Source: Bacteroidales bacterium (GTDB lineage: Bacteria; Bacteroidota; Bacteroidia; Bacteroidales; UBA932). From it: 64,000 nucleotides of DNA. The position numbers were made by a program, and so were the translations under genes. Where the stretch lies: NCBI GenBank assembly GCA_017519185.1, contig JAFWSX010000007.1, positions 1-64,000 of the forward strand, given 5' to 3'. Positions 16,468 through 25,273 of the stretch are shown one piece after another. The stretch's first letter is position 1; each line of letters starts with the position of its first letter. The notes under the pieces were generated by a model. The model saw nothing but the letters and a program-made list of their open reading frames with translations. It was not told where the DNA came from and searched no databases.

Positions 16468-18507
16468 TTATTTTGTCCTTTCGGTCAGACCGTTCTGCTC
16501 GAGAAGGGCTTCCGGGCGCGGGTCGCGGCCCCTGAAATTGCGGTAGAGCACGTCGGCGTCTTCCAGATTTCCCTTCGAGAGGATATTCTCACGGAACGCT
16601 GCTGCTGCTTCCTTGTTGAAGATACCCTTTTCCTTGAAGAGTGAGAAAGCATCAGCCTCCAGCACCTCAGCCCATTTGTAGGAATAGTAGCCTGCGGCAT
16701 ATCCTCCTGAGAAGATATGGGTGAACTGGGGGGAAATAGCAACTCCCTGGATGACCGGCATCACTGCCGTGGAAGCAAGCACTTTGTGCTCAAAGTCTAC
16801 TGCGTTTTCTGCAGGTACGGTCTCTGAGGTGTACCAGGCCATATCGAGGGTTCCGAACTGCAGTTGACGGACGAACGCATATCCGGCCTGGAAATTCTTG
16901 GCCGCCACAAGTTTGTCGATAAGGTCCTGCGGAATGGCTTCACCAGTCTTGTAGTGCCTTGCGAAGGAGTTCAGCCACTGGGGCTCGAATGCCCAATTCT
17001 CCATAAACTGCGAAGGCAGCTCCACAAAATCCCTCGCTACTGAAGTGCCTGTGAGCGAAGCGTAAGAGCCTTCGGCCAGAAGCCCGTGCAGGCAGTGCCC
17101 GAATTCGTGAAGGAAGGTTGTCACTTCGTCGTGAGTGAGAAGCGAAGGAGTGTCTGCCGTGGGCTTGGAGAAGTTGGTTACAAGCTGGATCAGAGGCCTG
17201 GTCTCCACACCGTTCTCTATGCTGAGGTCGCGGAAAGAGGTCATCCAGGCTCCGCCACGCTTGCTTTCGCGGGGGAAGAAATCCATATAGAGCAGTCCCA
17301 TAAAACGGGCACCGTCCCTGACTTCATAGACCTGGACGTCGGGATGGTAGACAGGAATGTCTTCGCGACGGACGAACGACAGCCCATAGAGAGTGCCGGC
17401 GAGGCCGAAGATGGCGTCGCGCACATTTTCGAGCTGAAAATAGGGCTTGAGCAACTCGTCGTTGACGGAATATTTCTCGGTTCTCAGTTTTTCGCTCCAG
17501 TATGCGAAATCCCAGGGCATCAGCTCACCTTCAAATCCGTGGGAGCGGGCATATTCCTGAAGGTCTGCGACATCCCTGCGCGCATAGGGCAGGCACTTGG
17601 CCATCATTTCTCCGACGAAACGGTTGACGGTTTCCTTGTTTTTGGCCATACGGTCTTCCGTGGCATAGTCGGCGTAGGTGCCGTAGCCCAGCATCCTTGC
17701 CTTCCGGGTGCTGAGGTCCACTATCTGATGGATGTTGGCGTCATTGTCGAACTTGTCGGCAATGCAGCGCGTGTTGTAGGCCATCCACAGCTGCTGGCGC
17801 AAGTCGCGTCTCGAGCTGTACTGCATAAAGGGAACATAGGAGGGATGGTTCAGGGTGATGGTCCAGCCTTCCTTGCCGCGGGATGCGGCTTCGGCAGCGG
17901 CGGCTTCCCTTACGAAGTCTGGCAGCCCCTCGAGATCTTCCTCCGCGGAAATGTCAAGAGTATATGCATTCGTTGCGCCCAAAGTGTTCTTGCCGAACCT
18001 CAGGGATGCCACGGACAACTCTTCAGACAGCTTGCCGAAAGCAGCCTTGTCTTCCTTGGGCAGGTTGGCACCGTTGCGGGCATAGGATTTATAGGCCTCA
18101 GTCAGCAGGCGCAGGTCTTCCTTGTTTAGCCCAAGGCTGTCGCGGCGGTCATAAACTGCCTTTATCCGGGCGAAAAGCTCTTCGTTGAGCGACACGTACA
18201 TCCCGAACTCTGTCAGTTTAGGGGCCATCTGCTCCGCTATTTCCTGCATCTCGTCGTCGGTGCAGGCTTCGTTGAGGTTGAAAAAAATCTCCTCCACGGC
18301 GTTCAGCTGCTTGCCGCACCGCTCCAGCGCGAGCACCGTGTTTTCAAAATCAGGCTCGGCTGCGTTTCCAATAATGGCATCCACTTCGCTCCGTGCCTGG
18401 GCAAGCGCCTGCTCGAATGCAGGAACATAATGCCTGTTTTCAATTCTGTCAAAAGCCGGCGCCCCGAAAGGATTCCCGGAGTTGACCAGCAGAGGATTGT
18501 CGTTCAT
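16468..18507 (-). CDS. M3-family zinc oligopeptidase / peptidyl-dipeptidase
   Basis: 679 aa. The M3 zinc motif His-Glu-x-x-His is seen in TFLHEFGHCLHGLL near residue 470, and the third ligand Glu lies about 25 residues on, in SRDFVELPSQFMENW-like sequence. The length and the N-terminus (NPFGAPAFDRIENRHYVPAFEQAL) fit the Dcp/oligopeptidase A group. No signal peptide is visible, so it should degrade short peptides in the cytosol. Family members range from dipeptidyl carboxypeptidase (Dcp) to oligopeptidase A (PrlC), and I cannot choose. It has its own transcript, with the tRNA promoter right at its end. Confidence 0.9.
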   Translation of the reverse strand: MNDNPLLVNSGNPFGAPAFDRIENRHYVPAFEQALAQARSEVDAIIGNAAEPDFENTVLALERCGKQLNAVEEIFFNLNEACTDDEMQEIAEQMAPKLTEFGMYVSLNEELFARIKAVYDRRDSLGLNKEDLRLLTEAYKSYARNGANLPKEDKAAFGKLSEELSVASLRFGKNTLGATNAYTLDISAEEDLEGLPDFVREAAAAEAASRGKEGWTITLNHPSYVPFMQYSSRRDLRQQLWMAYNTRCIADKFDNDANIHQIVDLSTRKARMLGYGTYADYATEDRMAKNKETVNRFVGEMMAKCLPYARRDVADLQEYARSHGFEGELMPWDFAYWSEKLRTEKYSVNDELLKPYFQLENVRDAIFGLAGTLYGLSFVRREDIPVYHPDVQVYEVRDGARFMGLLYMDFFPRESKRGGAWMTSFRDLSIENGVETRPLIQLVTNFSKPTADTPSLLTHDEVTTFLHEFGHCLHGLLAEGSYASLTGTSVARDFVELPSQFMENWAFEPQWLNSFARHYKTGEAIPQDLIDKLVAAKNFQAGYAFVRQLQFGTLDMAWYTSETVPAENAVDFEHKVLASTAVMPVIQGVAISPQFTHIFSGGYAAGYYSYKWAEVLEADAFSLFKEKGIFNKEAAAAFRENILSKGNLEDADVLYRNFRGRDPRPEALLEQNGLTERTK

Positions 18508-18553
18508 ATTCCAATAGTTTTTTCAACCATTCAAAAGTACTAAAAAAGCACAG

Positions 18554-18898
18554 TCAGTCTTTCAAGATGATGATGTTTCTGTGCCTGTCGTAGAAATAGG
18601 TGTATTCATAGCACCGGTATGTAATCTTTCCCAAGGGACTTTTATTAAAAGAGGTGAAATGCCTGAAGTCGAACTTTTCCTCCTCCAGCAGGTTCTTGGG
18701 AACCGTCCTCATTCCGGCATCATAGAGATTCTCCAAGATTCTCCTGTTGGTTGCCAGACGGCAGTTAACCCTGGATAACAGGTTCTTTTCTTCCCGATAG
18801 ATCCTGTTGTGATAAGAGTTGCGGCACATGTCGCAGCAGAATTTCTTGTCGCATCGTCCTTCGAACTCAGCTCCACATTCGAGACAAGTCTTTTTCAT
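18554..18898 (-). CDS. Small protein with N-terminal four-Cys zinc finger, unknown function
   Basis: 114 aa. The N-terminus has Cys-x2-Cys (CLECGAEFEG) and then Cys-x3-Cys (FCCDMCRNSYHN), spaced like the short zinc ribbons found at the start of several small DNA- or RNA-associated proteins. The rest is basic and rich in Arg, Asn and Tyr, without a recognisable domain. An exact -7 element lies 29 nt upstream. Homologues appear to be common, unnamed proteins in Bacteroidota. No function is assigned. Confidence 0.7.
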   Translation of the reverse strand: MKKTCLECGAEFEGRCDKKFCCDMCRNSYHNRIYREEKNLLSRVNCRLATNRRILENLYDAGMRTVPKNLLEEEKFDFRHFTSFNKSPLGKITYRCYEYTYFYDRHRNIIILKD

Positions 18899-18926
18899 CG
18901 ATCCTTCTTTTATATGCTCTTAATGA

Positions 18927-18934
18927 CAAAACTA
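18927..18934 (-). promoter_or_regulatory. Bacteroidota -7 element for the Cys-rich protein
   Basis: The minus strand reads TAGTTTTG, matching TAnnTTTG, with ATG in place of TTG 19 nt upstream. It lies 29 nt before the start codon at 18898. The remaining gap up to ssb at 19106 shows no convincing plus-strand promoter; the best is TTTCTTTG at 19073-19080. Confidence 0.45.
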
Positions 18935-19105
18935 TCTCATCGTATGGTCGTTTCATATAGTGTCTTGACTGCTTTTTACGATGACGGAAAGAGGTATGCG
19001 TTTCCGGATTTTTCAGGCTGAAATTAAACGGATATAAATGTTTAGAGTATGGATAGGTCCATTGCGGCTCATTTTCTTTGCCCTCGGACAAAAAACAACA
19101 ACATT

Positions 19106-19510
19106 ATGGAAAATTCAATCAACAGAGTGGAGCTTCTGGGCCGGATTGGCCAGAACCCGAAGATCATGATTTGTGGAGACTCCCAGGTGGCAAAGTTCTC
19201 GATCGCTACCAATGAGAGATTCAAGGACCGCAGCGGTGTTTTGAAAGAAGAGACGACGTGGCACAATGTGTCAGTATGGTCTTCCAGGAATACCGATGAT
19301 TTCAGGCTATTGAAGAAAGGTGCGCTGGTTCATGTGGTGGGCAAGATACGGAATGCCAAATACCAGAATGCCGACGGAGAAGACAGGTATTATACTGAAG
19401 TGTCTGCCACCAGGATGAATATACGTCGTGATGACTATCAGGGAGGGCAGATGCCGATGCCAGATGTCATGATGCCTGCCGGCATGTCTCCGGGGTTTGC
19501 AATCAACTGA
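19106..19510 (+). CDS. ssb: Single-stranded DNA-binding protein, short form
   Basis: 134 aa from the ATG at 19106; an upstream in-frame ATG at 19049 is less likely because homologues start at Met-x-x-Ser-Ile-Asn-Arg-Val. One OB fold is visible: NRVELLGRIGQNPKI at the N-terminus, AKFSIATNERF near residue 35, TTWHNVSVW near residue 55 and GALVHVVGKIRNAKY near residue 78. The tail is Met/Pro-rich and ends Gly-Phe-Ala-Ile-Asn. It lacks the acidic Asp-Asp-Ile-Pro-Phe-type tip through which SSB recruits repair and replication partners. The gene is 26 nt upstream of the fimbrial locus and may share its transcript. It is probably a secondary SSB. Confidence 0.88.
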   Translation: MENSINRVELLGRIGQNPKIMICGDSQVAKFSIATNERFKDRSGVLKEETTWHNVSVWSSRNTDDFRLLKKGALVHVVGKIRNAKYQNADGEDRYYTEVSATRMNIRRDDYQGGQMPMPDVMMPAGMSPGFAIN

Positions 19511-19536
19511 AAGTAACTGTCAGTGAGCAAGGACAA

Positions 19537-20109
19537 ATGGAACGAAGATTCTTTTATTCCATCGTAGCTGTGCTTGGCCTTCTGTGTTTATCTCAGGGGG
19601 TGGCTTATGCCCAACGCTGGTCTATAGGTACAAACATAGTTGATTATGCGAATCTGGGTACACTCAATGCGGAAAGCAGTGTGGCCATAGCACAGCATTG
19701 TTCTTTTATGGCGGGTGTGAGATTCAATCCATGGACTTTCCGTCACGGCAGCGAGGACAAACAGTTCCAGAATAGAAAAAGGTGCTGTTACGCCGGAATC
19801 AGATACTGGCCGTGGCATATATATTCCGGGTGGTGGACAGCAGTCCAGCTTCAGTATCAGGAGTACAATCGCGGAGGCCTTTTCAACTGGCCGACTGAAG
19901 AAGGAGACGCTTATGGCGTCGGTCTGTCCATAGGCTACACCCTGATGGTGCATAAGTCGTTCAATATCGAGTTCGGCGTTGGTGCCTGGGCAGGTTCAAC
20001 TGCTTATACCGCATATTCATGCCCTTACTGCGGAGATGTTATGGATCAAGGCACCAAGTTCTTTCTGTGGCCGAACAATGTCATGGTGTCATTAGTATAC
20101 ATTCTATAA
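19537..20109 (+). CDS. DUF3575-family envelope protein of the fimbrial locus
   Basis: 190 aa. A signal peptide (about 1-25, ending AYAQ) is followed by a beta-rich sequence with alternating hydrophobic residues and the family's late motif GVGLSIGYTLMVHKSFNIEFGVGAW near residues 127-151. The C-terminus ends in an aromatic/hydrophobic strand (MVSLVYIL), as in outer-membrane barrels. DUF3575 genes are regular first members of FimA/Mfa-type fimbrial loci in Bacteroidales. The molecular role is not known; an 8-strand barrel in the outer membrane is likely. The next gene starts 3 nt downstream. Confidence 0.82.
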   Translation: MERRFFYSIVAVLGLLCLSQGVAYAQRWSIGTNIVDYANLGTLNAESSVAIAQHCSFMAGVRFNPWTFRHGSEDKQFQNRKRCCYAGIRYWPWHIYSGWWTAVQLQYQEYNRGGLFNWPTEEGDAYGVGLSIGYTLMVHKSFNIEFGVGAWAGSTAYTAYSCPYCGDVMDQGTKFFLWPNNVMVSLVYIL

Positions 20110-20112
20110 CCA

Positions 20113-22131
20113 ATGAAGAAGATAGCAATTACAGTCATTTGCCTGACTCTGTCGATAACAGCATTCTGTCAGTCATTCTGGTCCAATCTTTATGAATACT
20201 GTCGGGACAGCATCTATCGTGTCTATTTCCCGCAAGGAAAACTTGAGGCAATCAGGAAGAATAAAACCAACGCCAGCATCGCCCTTACGAACGGAACTGA
20301 GATATCCGACATAGAGTATCGCACTCCAAAGAAGGATACTCTCCAGATCTTGGATATCTATGGCCGCGAAACATTGGTGATGAAGGCGGTAAGGGACGAA
20401 AAGACAGGAGAGATGCTGGCCAATGAAATAATAGATGCAGCTGTTGTTTCAGCACGCTTCCGGAATGTGGCTGAACGACACGGAAAGGTGACCATCCAGT
20501 TTGACATTACCGTGCCGCATACGATGGTCGACAGTAAGTGGCAGCTTCGTTTCACCCCTGATATGTATGTCCTGGAAGACAGCGTGCGGCTTGATCCGGT
20601 AATAATAACCGGCCGTGGATATCGGAAGTCGCAGCTGCGGGGATACCAGCAGTATGAACGTTTCCTCTCGAGAATAGTTTCAGACACGACAGCTTTCGTG
20701 AACTATGGCCAGCTTGATCTGTTTATAGAGCGCAATATGCCAGGTCTGTATGCTTTCAAGCATGATTCCACTGAAGTATCTGATGAAATGTTCTATTCAT
20801 ACTATGGTGTGAGTGAAGCAGAGGCTGTGGAACACTATACCAACAAACTGGCCAGAAGAATAAACGATGGCAGGAACCTGCGCAGGCAGAAGATGTATGA
20901 AAAGTATGTCAAGGCGCCGATAGTGACAGAGGGTATCCGGCTGGACACTGTACTGGTCGACATTAATGGTGATTTCAAGTATTGCTACACGCAAGTCATC
21001 GACAGCCGGCCTATGCTAAGGAAGGTCGATATCGTTTTGTCCGGAGGGATCTTTGAGCAGGATAAGCAGCTATATTCAATCCCGAGGGGTGATCCTCTGA
21101 CATTCTATATTTCTTCGGTGGCCTCCTTTGCTGATATGTCGGAAAAGTACCTCACTAAGGTTGTCGAAAGGCAAGCCACGGCAAGTGCTTCATATAACAT
21201 AATATTCCCTGTCGCCAGAGCAGATGTAAGATATGATCTGGCAGACAATGATAAGGAAATTGCCAATATAAAAAAGCAGCTGCTTGGCCTTATGGTGAAC
21301 GAGACCTTCGTTTTGGACTCCATCCGTGTGACGGCCGCTGCTTCTCCGGAAGGAAGCTACAGGCAGAATGAGCGGCTTTCACAAAGGCGCTCGGAATCAG
21401 TTTCAAGCTATTTCCGTTCGTGGATACGACATTATCAGGATTCCCTTGAGGCAGTCAGAGGTTTCCAAATGGATGAATCAGGACGTTTGACCAAGGATCG
21501 GGCGATGAACATACATTTTCAAAGCAGTATTTGCGGTGAGAATTGGAAAAGCCTTGATGAAATGGTTCGTGCAGACACAAAACTTTCTGATGAAGAGAAG
21601 CAACATTACTACGACCAGATGAATATCACTGACTATGATGAGCGTGAATCGAAGATAAAAAACCAGGAATACTACAAATATCTCAAGGACGAGCTCTATC
21701 CAAAACTGCGTACTGTCACTTTTGACTTTTACCTGCATAGGAAAAACATGGTGAAGGATACAGTCCACACTACAGAACTGGATACCGCCTATATGAGGGG
21801 TGTCGAAGCTATAAGAGACCGTGACTATGAAGCATCGGCAGTTCTGCTGGCACCATACCACGATTACAATACGGCAGTGGCTTATGTGGCCCTGGACCGC
21901 AACCGTAGTGCGCTGGAGATACTTCAGGACTGCGAGAAGACAGCTCCGGTCAATTATATGCTGGCGCTTGTCTATTCCAGGCTTGGTGACGAGAACAATG
22001 CCGTTCAATGCTATCTGACATCCTGCAGGCAGGACCCGGCATATGTTCACAGAGGTAACCTCGATCCGGAGATATCGGAACTGATAACATTATATGGCTT
22101 GAACAAAAAAGAAGATGAAGAATTCTATTAA
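20113..22131 (+). CDS. Large envelope protein with OmpA-like motif and C-terminal repeats (DUF3868-like)
   Basis: 672 aa with a signal peptide (about 1-19). The N-terminal half is beta-rich (DUF3868-like). An OmpA/peptidoglycan-binding-like stretch lies near residues 395-430: ITAAASPEGSY-type sequence followed by Asn-x-x-Leu-Ser-x-x-Arg-x-x-Ser-Val, the usual OmpA helix signature. Residues about 555-660 contain helical TPR-like pairs (MRGVEAIRDRDYEASAV, LALVYSRLGDENNAVQCY). In related loci this protein sits between the DUF3575 gene and the fimbrillins, and probably ties the secretion or anchoring apparatus to peptidoglycan. It is longer than its usual relatives by the repeat region. Function is inferred from context. 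Confidence 0.75.
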   Translation: MKKIAITVICLTLSITAFCQSFWSNLYEYCRDSIYRVYFPQGKLEAIRKNKTNASIALTNGTEISDIEYRTPKKDTLQILDIYGRETLVMKAVRDEKTGEMLANEIIDAAVVSARFRNVAERHGKVTIQFDITVPHTMVDSKWQLRFTPDMYVLEDSVRLDPVIITGRGYRKSQLRGYQQYERFLSRIVSDTTAFVNYGQLDLFIERNMPGLYAFKHDSTEVSDEMFYSYYGVSEAEAVEHYTNKLARRINDGRNLRRQKMYEKYVKAPIVTEGIRLDTVLVDINGDFKYCYTQVIDSRPMLRKVDIVLSGGIFEQDKQLYSIPRGDPLTFYISSVASFADMSEKYLTKVVERQATASASYNIIFPVARADVRYDLADNDKEIANIKKQLLGLMVNETFVLDSIRVTAAASPEGSYRQNERLSQRRSESVSSYFRSWIRHYQDSLEAVRGFQMDESGRLTKDRAMNIHFQSSICGENWKSLDEMVRADTKLSDEEKQHYYDQMNITDYDERESKIKNQEYYKYLKDELYPKLRTVTFDFYLHRKNMVKDTVHTTELDTAYMRGVEAIRDRDYEASAVLLAPYHDYNTAVAYVALDRNRSALEILQDCEKTAPVNYMLALVYSRLGDENNAVQCYLTSCRQDPAYVHRGNLDPEISELITLYGLNKKEDEEFY

Positions 22132-22149
22132 CAACAAAAAACAAATGAG

Positions 22150-23154
22150 ATGAAAAGACAATTATTGATTATTGCTGTAATGTCCCTGATGGTCTGTGCC
22201 TGTCAGAAGGATAACCAGTGCAGAACTTGCAAGGAAGCCAAGCCGGTGGAAGTGACTGTTAACATCAATGGAACGTCAATGACGAAGTCGACCGGGAATA
22301 CTTATGCAAACGAATCCAAGGTGAATAATCTCCAGATCCTGGCTTTCAATGATGAGGGTGTCCTTGAAAATTACCGTAGCGTGGACAACGAGATGAGTGT
22401 GACGCTTCTGGCATCGTCAGGCGAAAAAACAGTATGGGCCATTGTAAATGCTCCGTCACTGGAAAATGTGGCTTCCCTTGATGAGTTGGGAGGGACACTT
22501 ACATCTCTTTCAGACAATGGCCTGGACAATTTCGTGATGACAGGTTCCGTCACGGAAGAACTGACTGATGGAGCCGTGATAGCAATCACTGTCCGGCGTC
22601 TGGTGGCCCGTGTTTCTGTTGCAAAGATTACTGCCGCATTTGCCGATACCCCGGCGTTTGCGGGCAAAACTTTGAAGGTTACCGGAATCTATATGCTCAA
22701 TGTTGCCGGGTCGGTCAACTATGCACTTGATGGAGAACCAGCGCTTTGGTACAATCAGCTGTATCATGAAGATGAAGTTGCTGACGTCTTTCTGTACGAT
22801 GCCCTCGACCAGACTATTGAGAACAACAGTTCTTATGAGGTTGAGCATGCATACTATCCATATCCGAACAATGTTGACACAAGCGTGAAGGCTTTGGACG
22901 AGGAGGGCAGGGGCACGTGGAGTCCGCGCCGTTCCATCCTGTGTATACAAGTAGAATTTGACGGGACAACCGGTTATTATCCTGTCGAACTTCCCGTAAT
23001 TGAACGCAACAAGACTTATGTCATCGAGGAGGTAGTGCTGACACGCGCTCCTGGCGACAAACCGTATGACCCTATAGATACGGGAGCGGCCACCGTAAGT
23101 ATAACAATAAGTGATTGGGAACTTGGGCTGAACCTCGGGACCGTAACAATTTAG
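22150..23154 (+). CDS. FimA/Mfa1-type fimbrillin lipoprotein (first paralogue)
   Basis: 334 aa. The signal peptide ends in a lipobox-like Met-Val-Cys-Ala-Cys near residue 18. The N-terminal domain has the fimbrillin pattern VNNLQILAFNDEGVLENYRSV near residue 56 and AIVNAP near residue 99. The second domain carries the Arg-Arg-Leu-Val-Ala-Arg-Val stretch near residue 150 and IYMLNVAGSVNYAL near residue 181. It ends with a short beta-strand pair (SITISDWELGLNLGTVTI), as in subunits that polymerise by strand exchange. In type V pili the lipidated precursor crosses to the surface and is cut at an Arg or Lys to expose the acceptor groove. Which of the three paralogues forms the shaft is unknown. 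Confidence 0.82.
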   Translation: MKRQLLIIAVMSLMVCACQKDNQCRTCKEAKPVEVTVNINGTSMTKSTGNTYANESKVNNLQILAFNDEGVLENYRSVDNEMSVTLLASSGEKTVWAIVNAPSLENVASLDELGGTLTSLSDNGLDNFVMTGSVTEELTDGAVIAITVRRLVARVSVAKITAAFADTPAFAGKTLKVTGIYMLNVAGSVNYALDGEPALWYNQLYHEDEVADVFLYDALDQTIENNSSYEVEHAYYPYPNNVDTSVKALDEEGRGTWSPRRSILCIQVEFDGTTGYYPVELPVIERNKTYVIEEVVLTRAPGDKPYDPIDTGAATVSITISDWELGLNLGTVTI

Positions 23155-23180
23155 TTTTCAATAATTAATCAACAAACACC

Positions 23181-24236
23181 ATGAAAAATATCTTTTTAAC
23201 TGCTGCAGTCGCGGCTCTTATGATTATGACTTCCTGCGGCAAAGAAAACAGCATGCCTTCAGCACCACAAACACAAAAAGTATCCATTGATGTATCAATT
23301 GTCTCGGGAGTGGCTTCAACCAAGGCATCAGGAACAGTGAATACCACAACAGCTGAATATCATTCAGAACAGGAACAGAAAGTCAACAACCTTCAGGTTT
23401 TCGTATTCAGTGATGATGCTCTTGACGGATACGCATCGGTAGACAATTCTGCAAGCACTTCAGTGGAATGTACTGCTGGAACCAGGGACATATACTGTCT
23501 TGTAAATGCGCCTGCCACATTGGGCAGCATTGTGTCCAAGACTGCATTGCTTGCTGCGGTTTCAGAACTGGCAGAGAACCCTTCAAGTTTTGAAATGGTC
23601 GGAAGCAGCACCGGAAAGAACATCGCATCAGGTGGAGATACGGAAATCGCTGTGCCTGCCAGCCGTCTTGCATCGAAAATAGTAATCAAGAGCATCGAAA
23701 ATGCTCTCAGGACAGGCAAGCCGATTAAAATCACACGGCTATGCATAAGCAATGTCGCTGGGCAAGTCAACTATGGACTTGACATTCATTCTCCTGCGGA
23801 TGGGAAATGGTACAACAAAGGGGGTTATCAAGTTTCCAATAACCTCGGTTCATTCACTCAGGATCTCAGTCTTTCAGCAGATGTTGCCAACGGTTCGAAG
23901 TATTCCACCAATCATTATTTCTACGCATATCCAAATGACAATCCCCAGGCGAACCATTCAGCAACGTGGTCTCCCAAACGCACGATGCTGGTTGTCCAAA
24001 TAGAGTATGACGGAAAGTTGTATGATTATCCCATAGACCTGGGTGTGAACCTGGAGTCGAACAAAATGTATGTTCTCAATAATCTGAAACTCGTAAATCT
24101 GGGTAACCCTGATGACGGAATAGAAGGCGGGGATGATGAGGAGAATCCGGTTTCGGGTTCGACCGTCCAGGTTTCCGTCGACATTCTCGACTGGAACCTC
24201 GTCCTGCTTGGTTCAGACGGTGAAATAACCATATAG
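23181..24236 (+). CDS. FimA/Mfa1-type fimbrillin lipoprotein (second paralogue)
   Basis: 351 aa. The lipobox is Met-Thr-Ser-Cys at about residue 19. The layout copies the preceding gene: KVNNLQVFVFSDDALDGYASV near residue 67, CLVNAPATLGS near residue 111, SRLASKIVIKSI near residue 158, ISNVAGQVNYGLD near residue 190, TWSPKRTMLVVQIEYDG near residue 263 and the terminal strand VQVSVDILDWNLVLLG. The shared WSPrR and DW elements show that the three neighbours come from tandem duplication. The sequence is rich in Ser, Thr and Asn. It follows the first paralogue by 26 nt. Confidence 0.82.
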   Translation: MKNIFLTAAVAALMIMTSCGKENSMPSAPQTQKVSIDVSIVSGVASTKASGTVNTTTAEYHSEQEQKVNNLQVFVFSDDALDGYASVDNSASTSVECTAGTRDIYCLVNAPATLGSIVSKTALLAAVSELAENPSSFEMVGSSTGKNIASGGDTEIAVPASRLASKIVIKSIENALRTGKPIKITRLCISNVAGQVNYGLDIHSPADGKWYNKGGYQVSNNLGSFTQDLSLSADVANGSKYSTNHYFYAYPNDNPQANHSATWSPKRTMLVVQIEYDGKLYDYPIDLGVNLESNKMYVLNNLKLVNLGNPDDGIEGGDDEENPVSGSTVQVSVDILDWNLVLLGSDGEITI

Positions 24237-24248
24237 TTTGAGAACCTG

Positions 24249-25256
24249 ATGAGAAAAGGTCTTTTATCACTGTTGTCTGTCTTGTGTGCGGTGATCTTTC
24301 ATTGTACGGGATGCAACATAAATGACTATGAATTGGAAGACGACTTATATGAAGTGGCCTTCATCCTGAACGGCGGAGGGGCGGGAACTACCCGCTCCAC
24401 CGCTGCCAAGGAAGAGACATATCTGCGAGAATGGTGTCTTTATATCGTTGATGTGAACGGAAATGTCTGCGATGCGCTTCCAGTTTCAGGAGCTCCTTAT
24501 GTGATCGGGAACTACACGGCCGGAGTATATAAGGCATATGCGGTGGTAAACTGCGTGATGGAGGATGATGACTTTGCTACTGAGGCGGACATAAAAACTT
24601 TCAGAAGATTCCTTGAAGATGAATCATCGGCTTTCTCAATGTTCGGGAGCTGCGAATTCAGCGTGCCTGAAGTCAGTGTCTGTTCCATTCCTATATCGCG
24701 GCTTGTTTCAAAAGTGGAGATAGACAGGGTAAGGACGGAATTCTCCCAATATCCGGATTTTTATGCCGAAACATTTACCATTGACAGCATATATCTGATC
24801 AATGCCGTAGGTGAGTCTGCACTGTCCGGAGACGAAACAATACTACCCGAGATATGGTATAACAAGCGTGGGTATGATGCAGATATGGCTGATGCGATGC
24901 TTTGTGATGCAGTAGGCAGCTCTGTCGTTCCAGAATCTCCTTATTCTGTACCGCATTATTTCTATTGCTATCAGAACAACTGCACCTCGGATTCACATTC
25001 TCATACCTGGAGTCCCCGCCGGACAAGGCTGGTTCTTGAATGTACGATAGCGGGGCGTAAGACTTATTATCCAGTCGATATTGTATCCGAAAACGGTAAA
25101 CTGGAGAGAAATTGCAGATATCTGATTACAGATCTGGTAATTACTGACATTGGCGTGGATGCGCCGGATGAGCCACTAAGCGGGCCCTTGCCTTACCGCT
25201 TTTCAACCGTCATAATCCCTTGGGATATGACTTTTCAAATAAGCGAAGAATTCTAA
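24249..25256 (+). CDS. Fimbrillin-like lipoprotein (third, most diverged paralogue)
   Basis: 335 aa with a signal peptide and a Cys at about residue 22 (HCTGCNIND). It keeps the fimbrillin landmarks YAVVNCVM near residue 99, SRLVSKVEIDRV near residue 154, IYLINAVGESALSG near residue 181 and WSPRRTRLVLEC near residue 256. It lacks the long N-terminal ruler region, is Cys-richer than the other two, and ends in IIPWDMTFQISEEF instead of the glycine/threonine strand. It may be an accessory or adaptor subunit rather than the shaft. It starts 12 nt after the second paralogue. Confidence 0.75.
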   Translation: MRKGLLSLLSVLCAVIFHCTGCNINDYELEDDLYEVAFILNGGGAGTTRSTAAKEETYLREWCLYIVDVNGNVCDALPVSGAPYVIGNYTAGVYKAYAVVNCVMEDDDFATEADIKTFRRFLEDESSAFSMFGSCEFSVPEVSVCSIPISRLVSKVEIDRVRTEFSQYPDFYAETFTIDSIYLINAVGESALSGDETILPEIWYNKRGYDADMADAMLCDAVGSSVVPESPYSVPHYFYCYQNNCTSDSHSHTWSPRRTRLVLECTIAGRKTYYPVDIVSENGKLERNCRYLITDLVITDIGVDAPDEPLSGPLPYRFSTVIIPWDMTFQISEEF

Positions 25257-25273
25257 TAACACATATTTCAACT

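Noticed and set aside
17086..18129. 347-codon plus-strand open frame
   Set aside because: It is wholly antisense to the M3 peptidase gene; the translation shows no domain and mirrors the codon bias of the real gene.
18899..19105. Invertible promoter upstream of ssb and the fimbrial genes
   Set aside because: I found only a 5-bp imperfect inverted repeat (ACTAT/ATAGT), too short for a recombinase site, and no invertase gene in the window.
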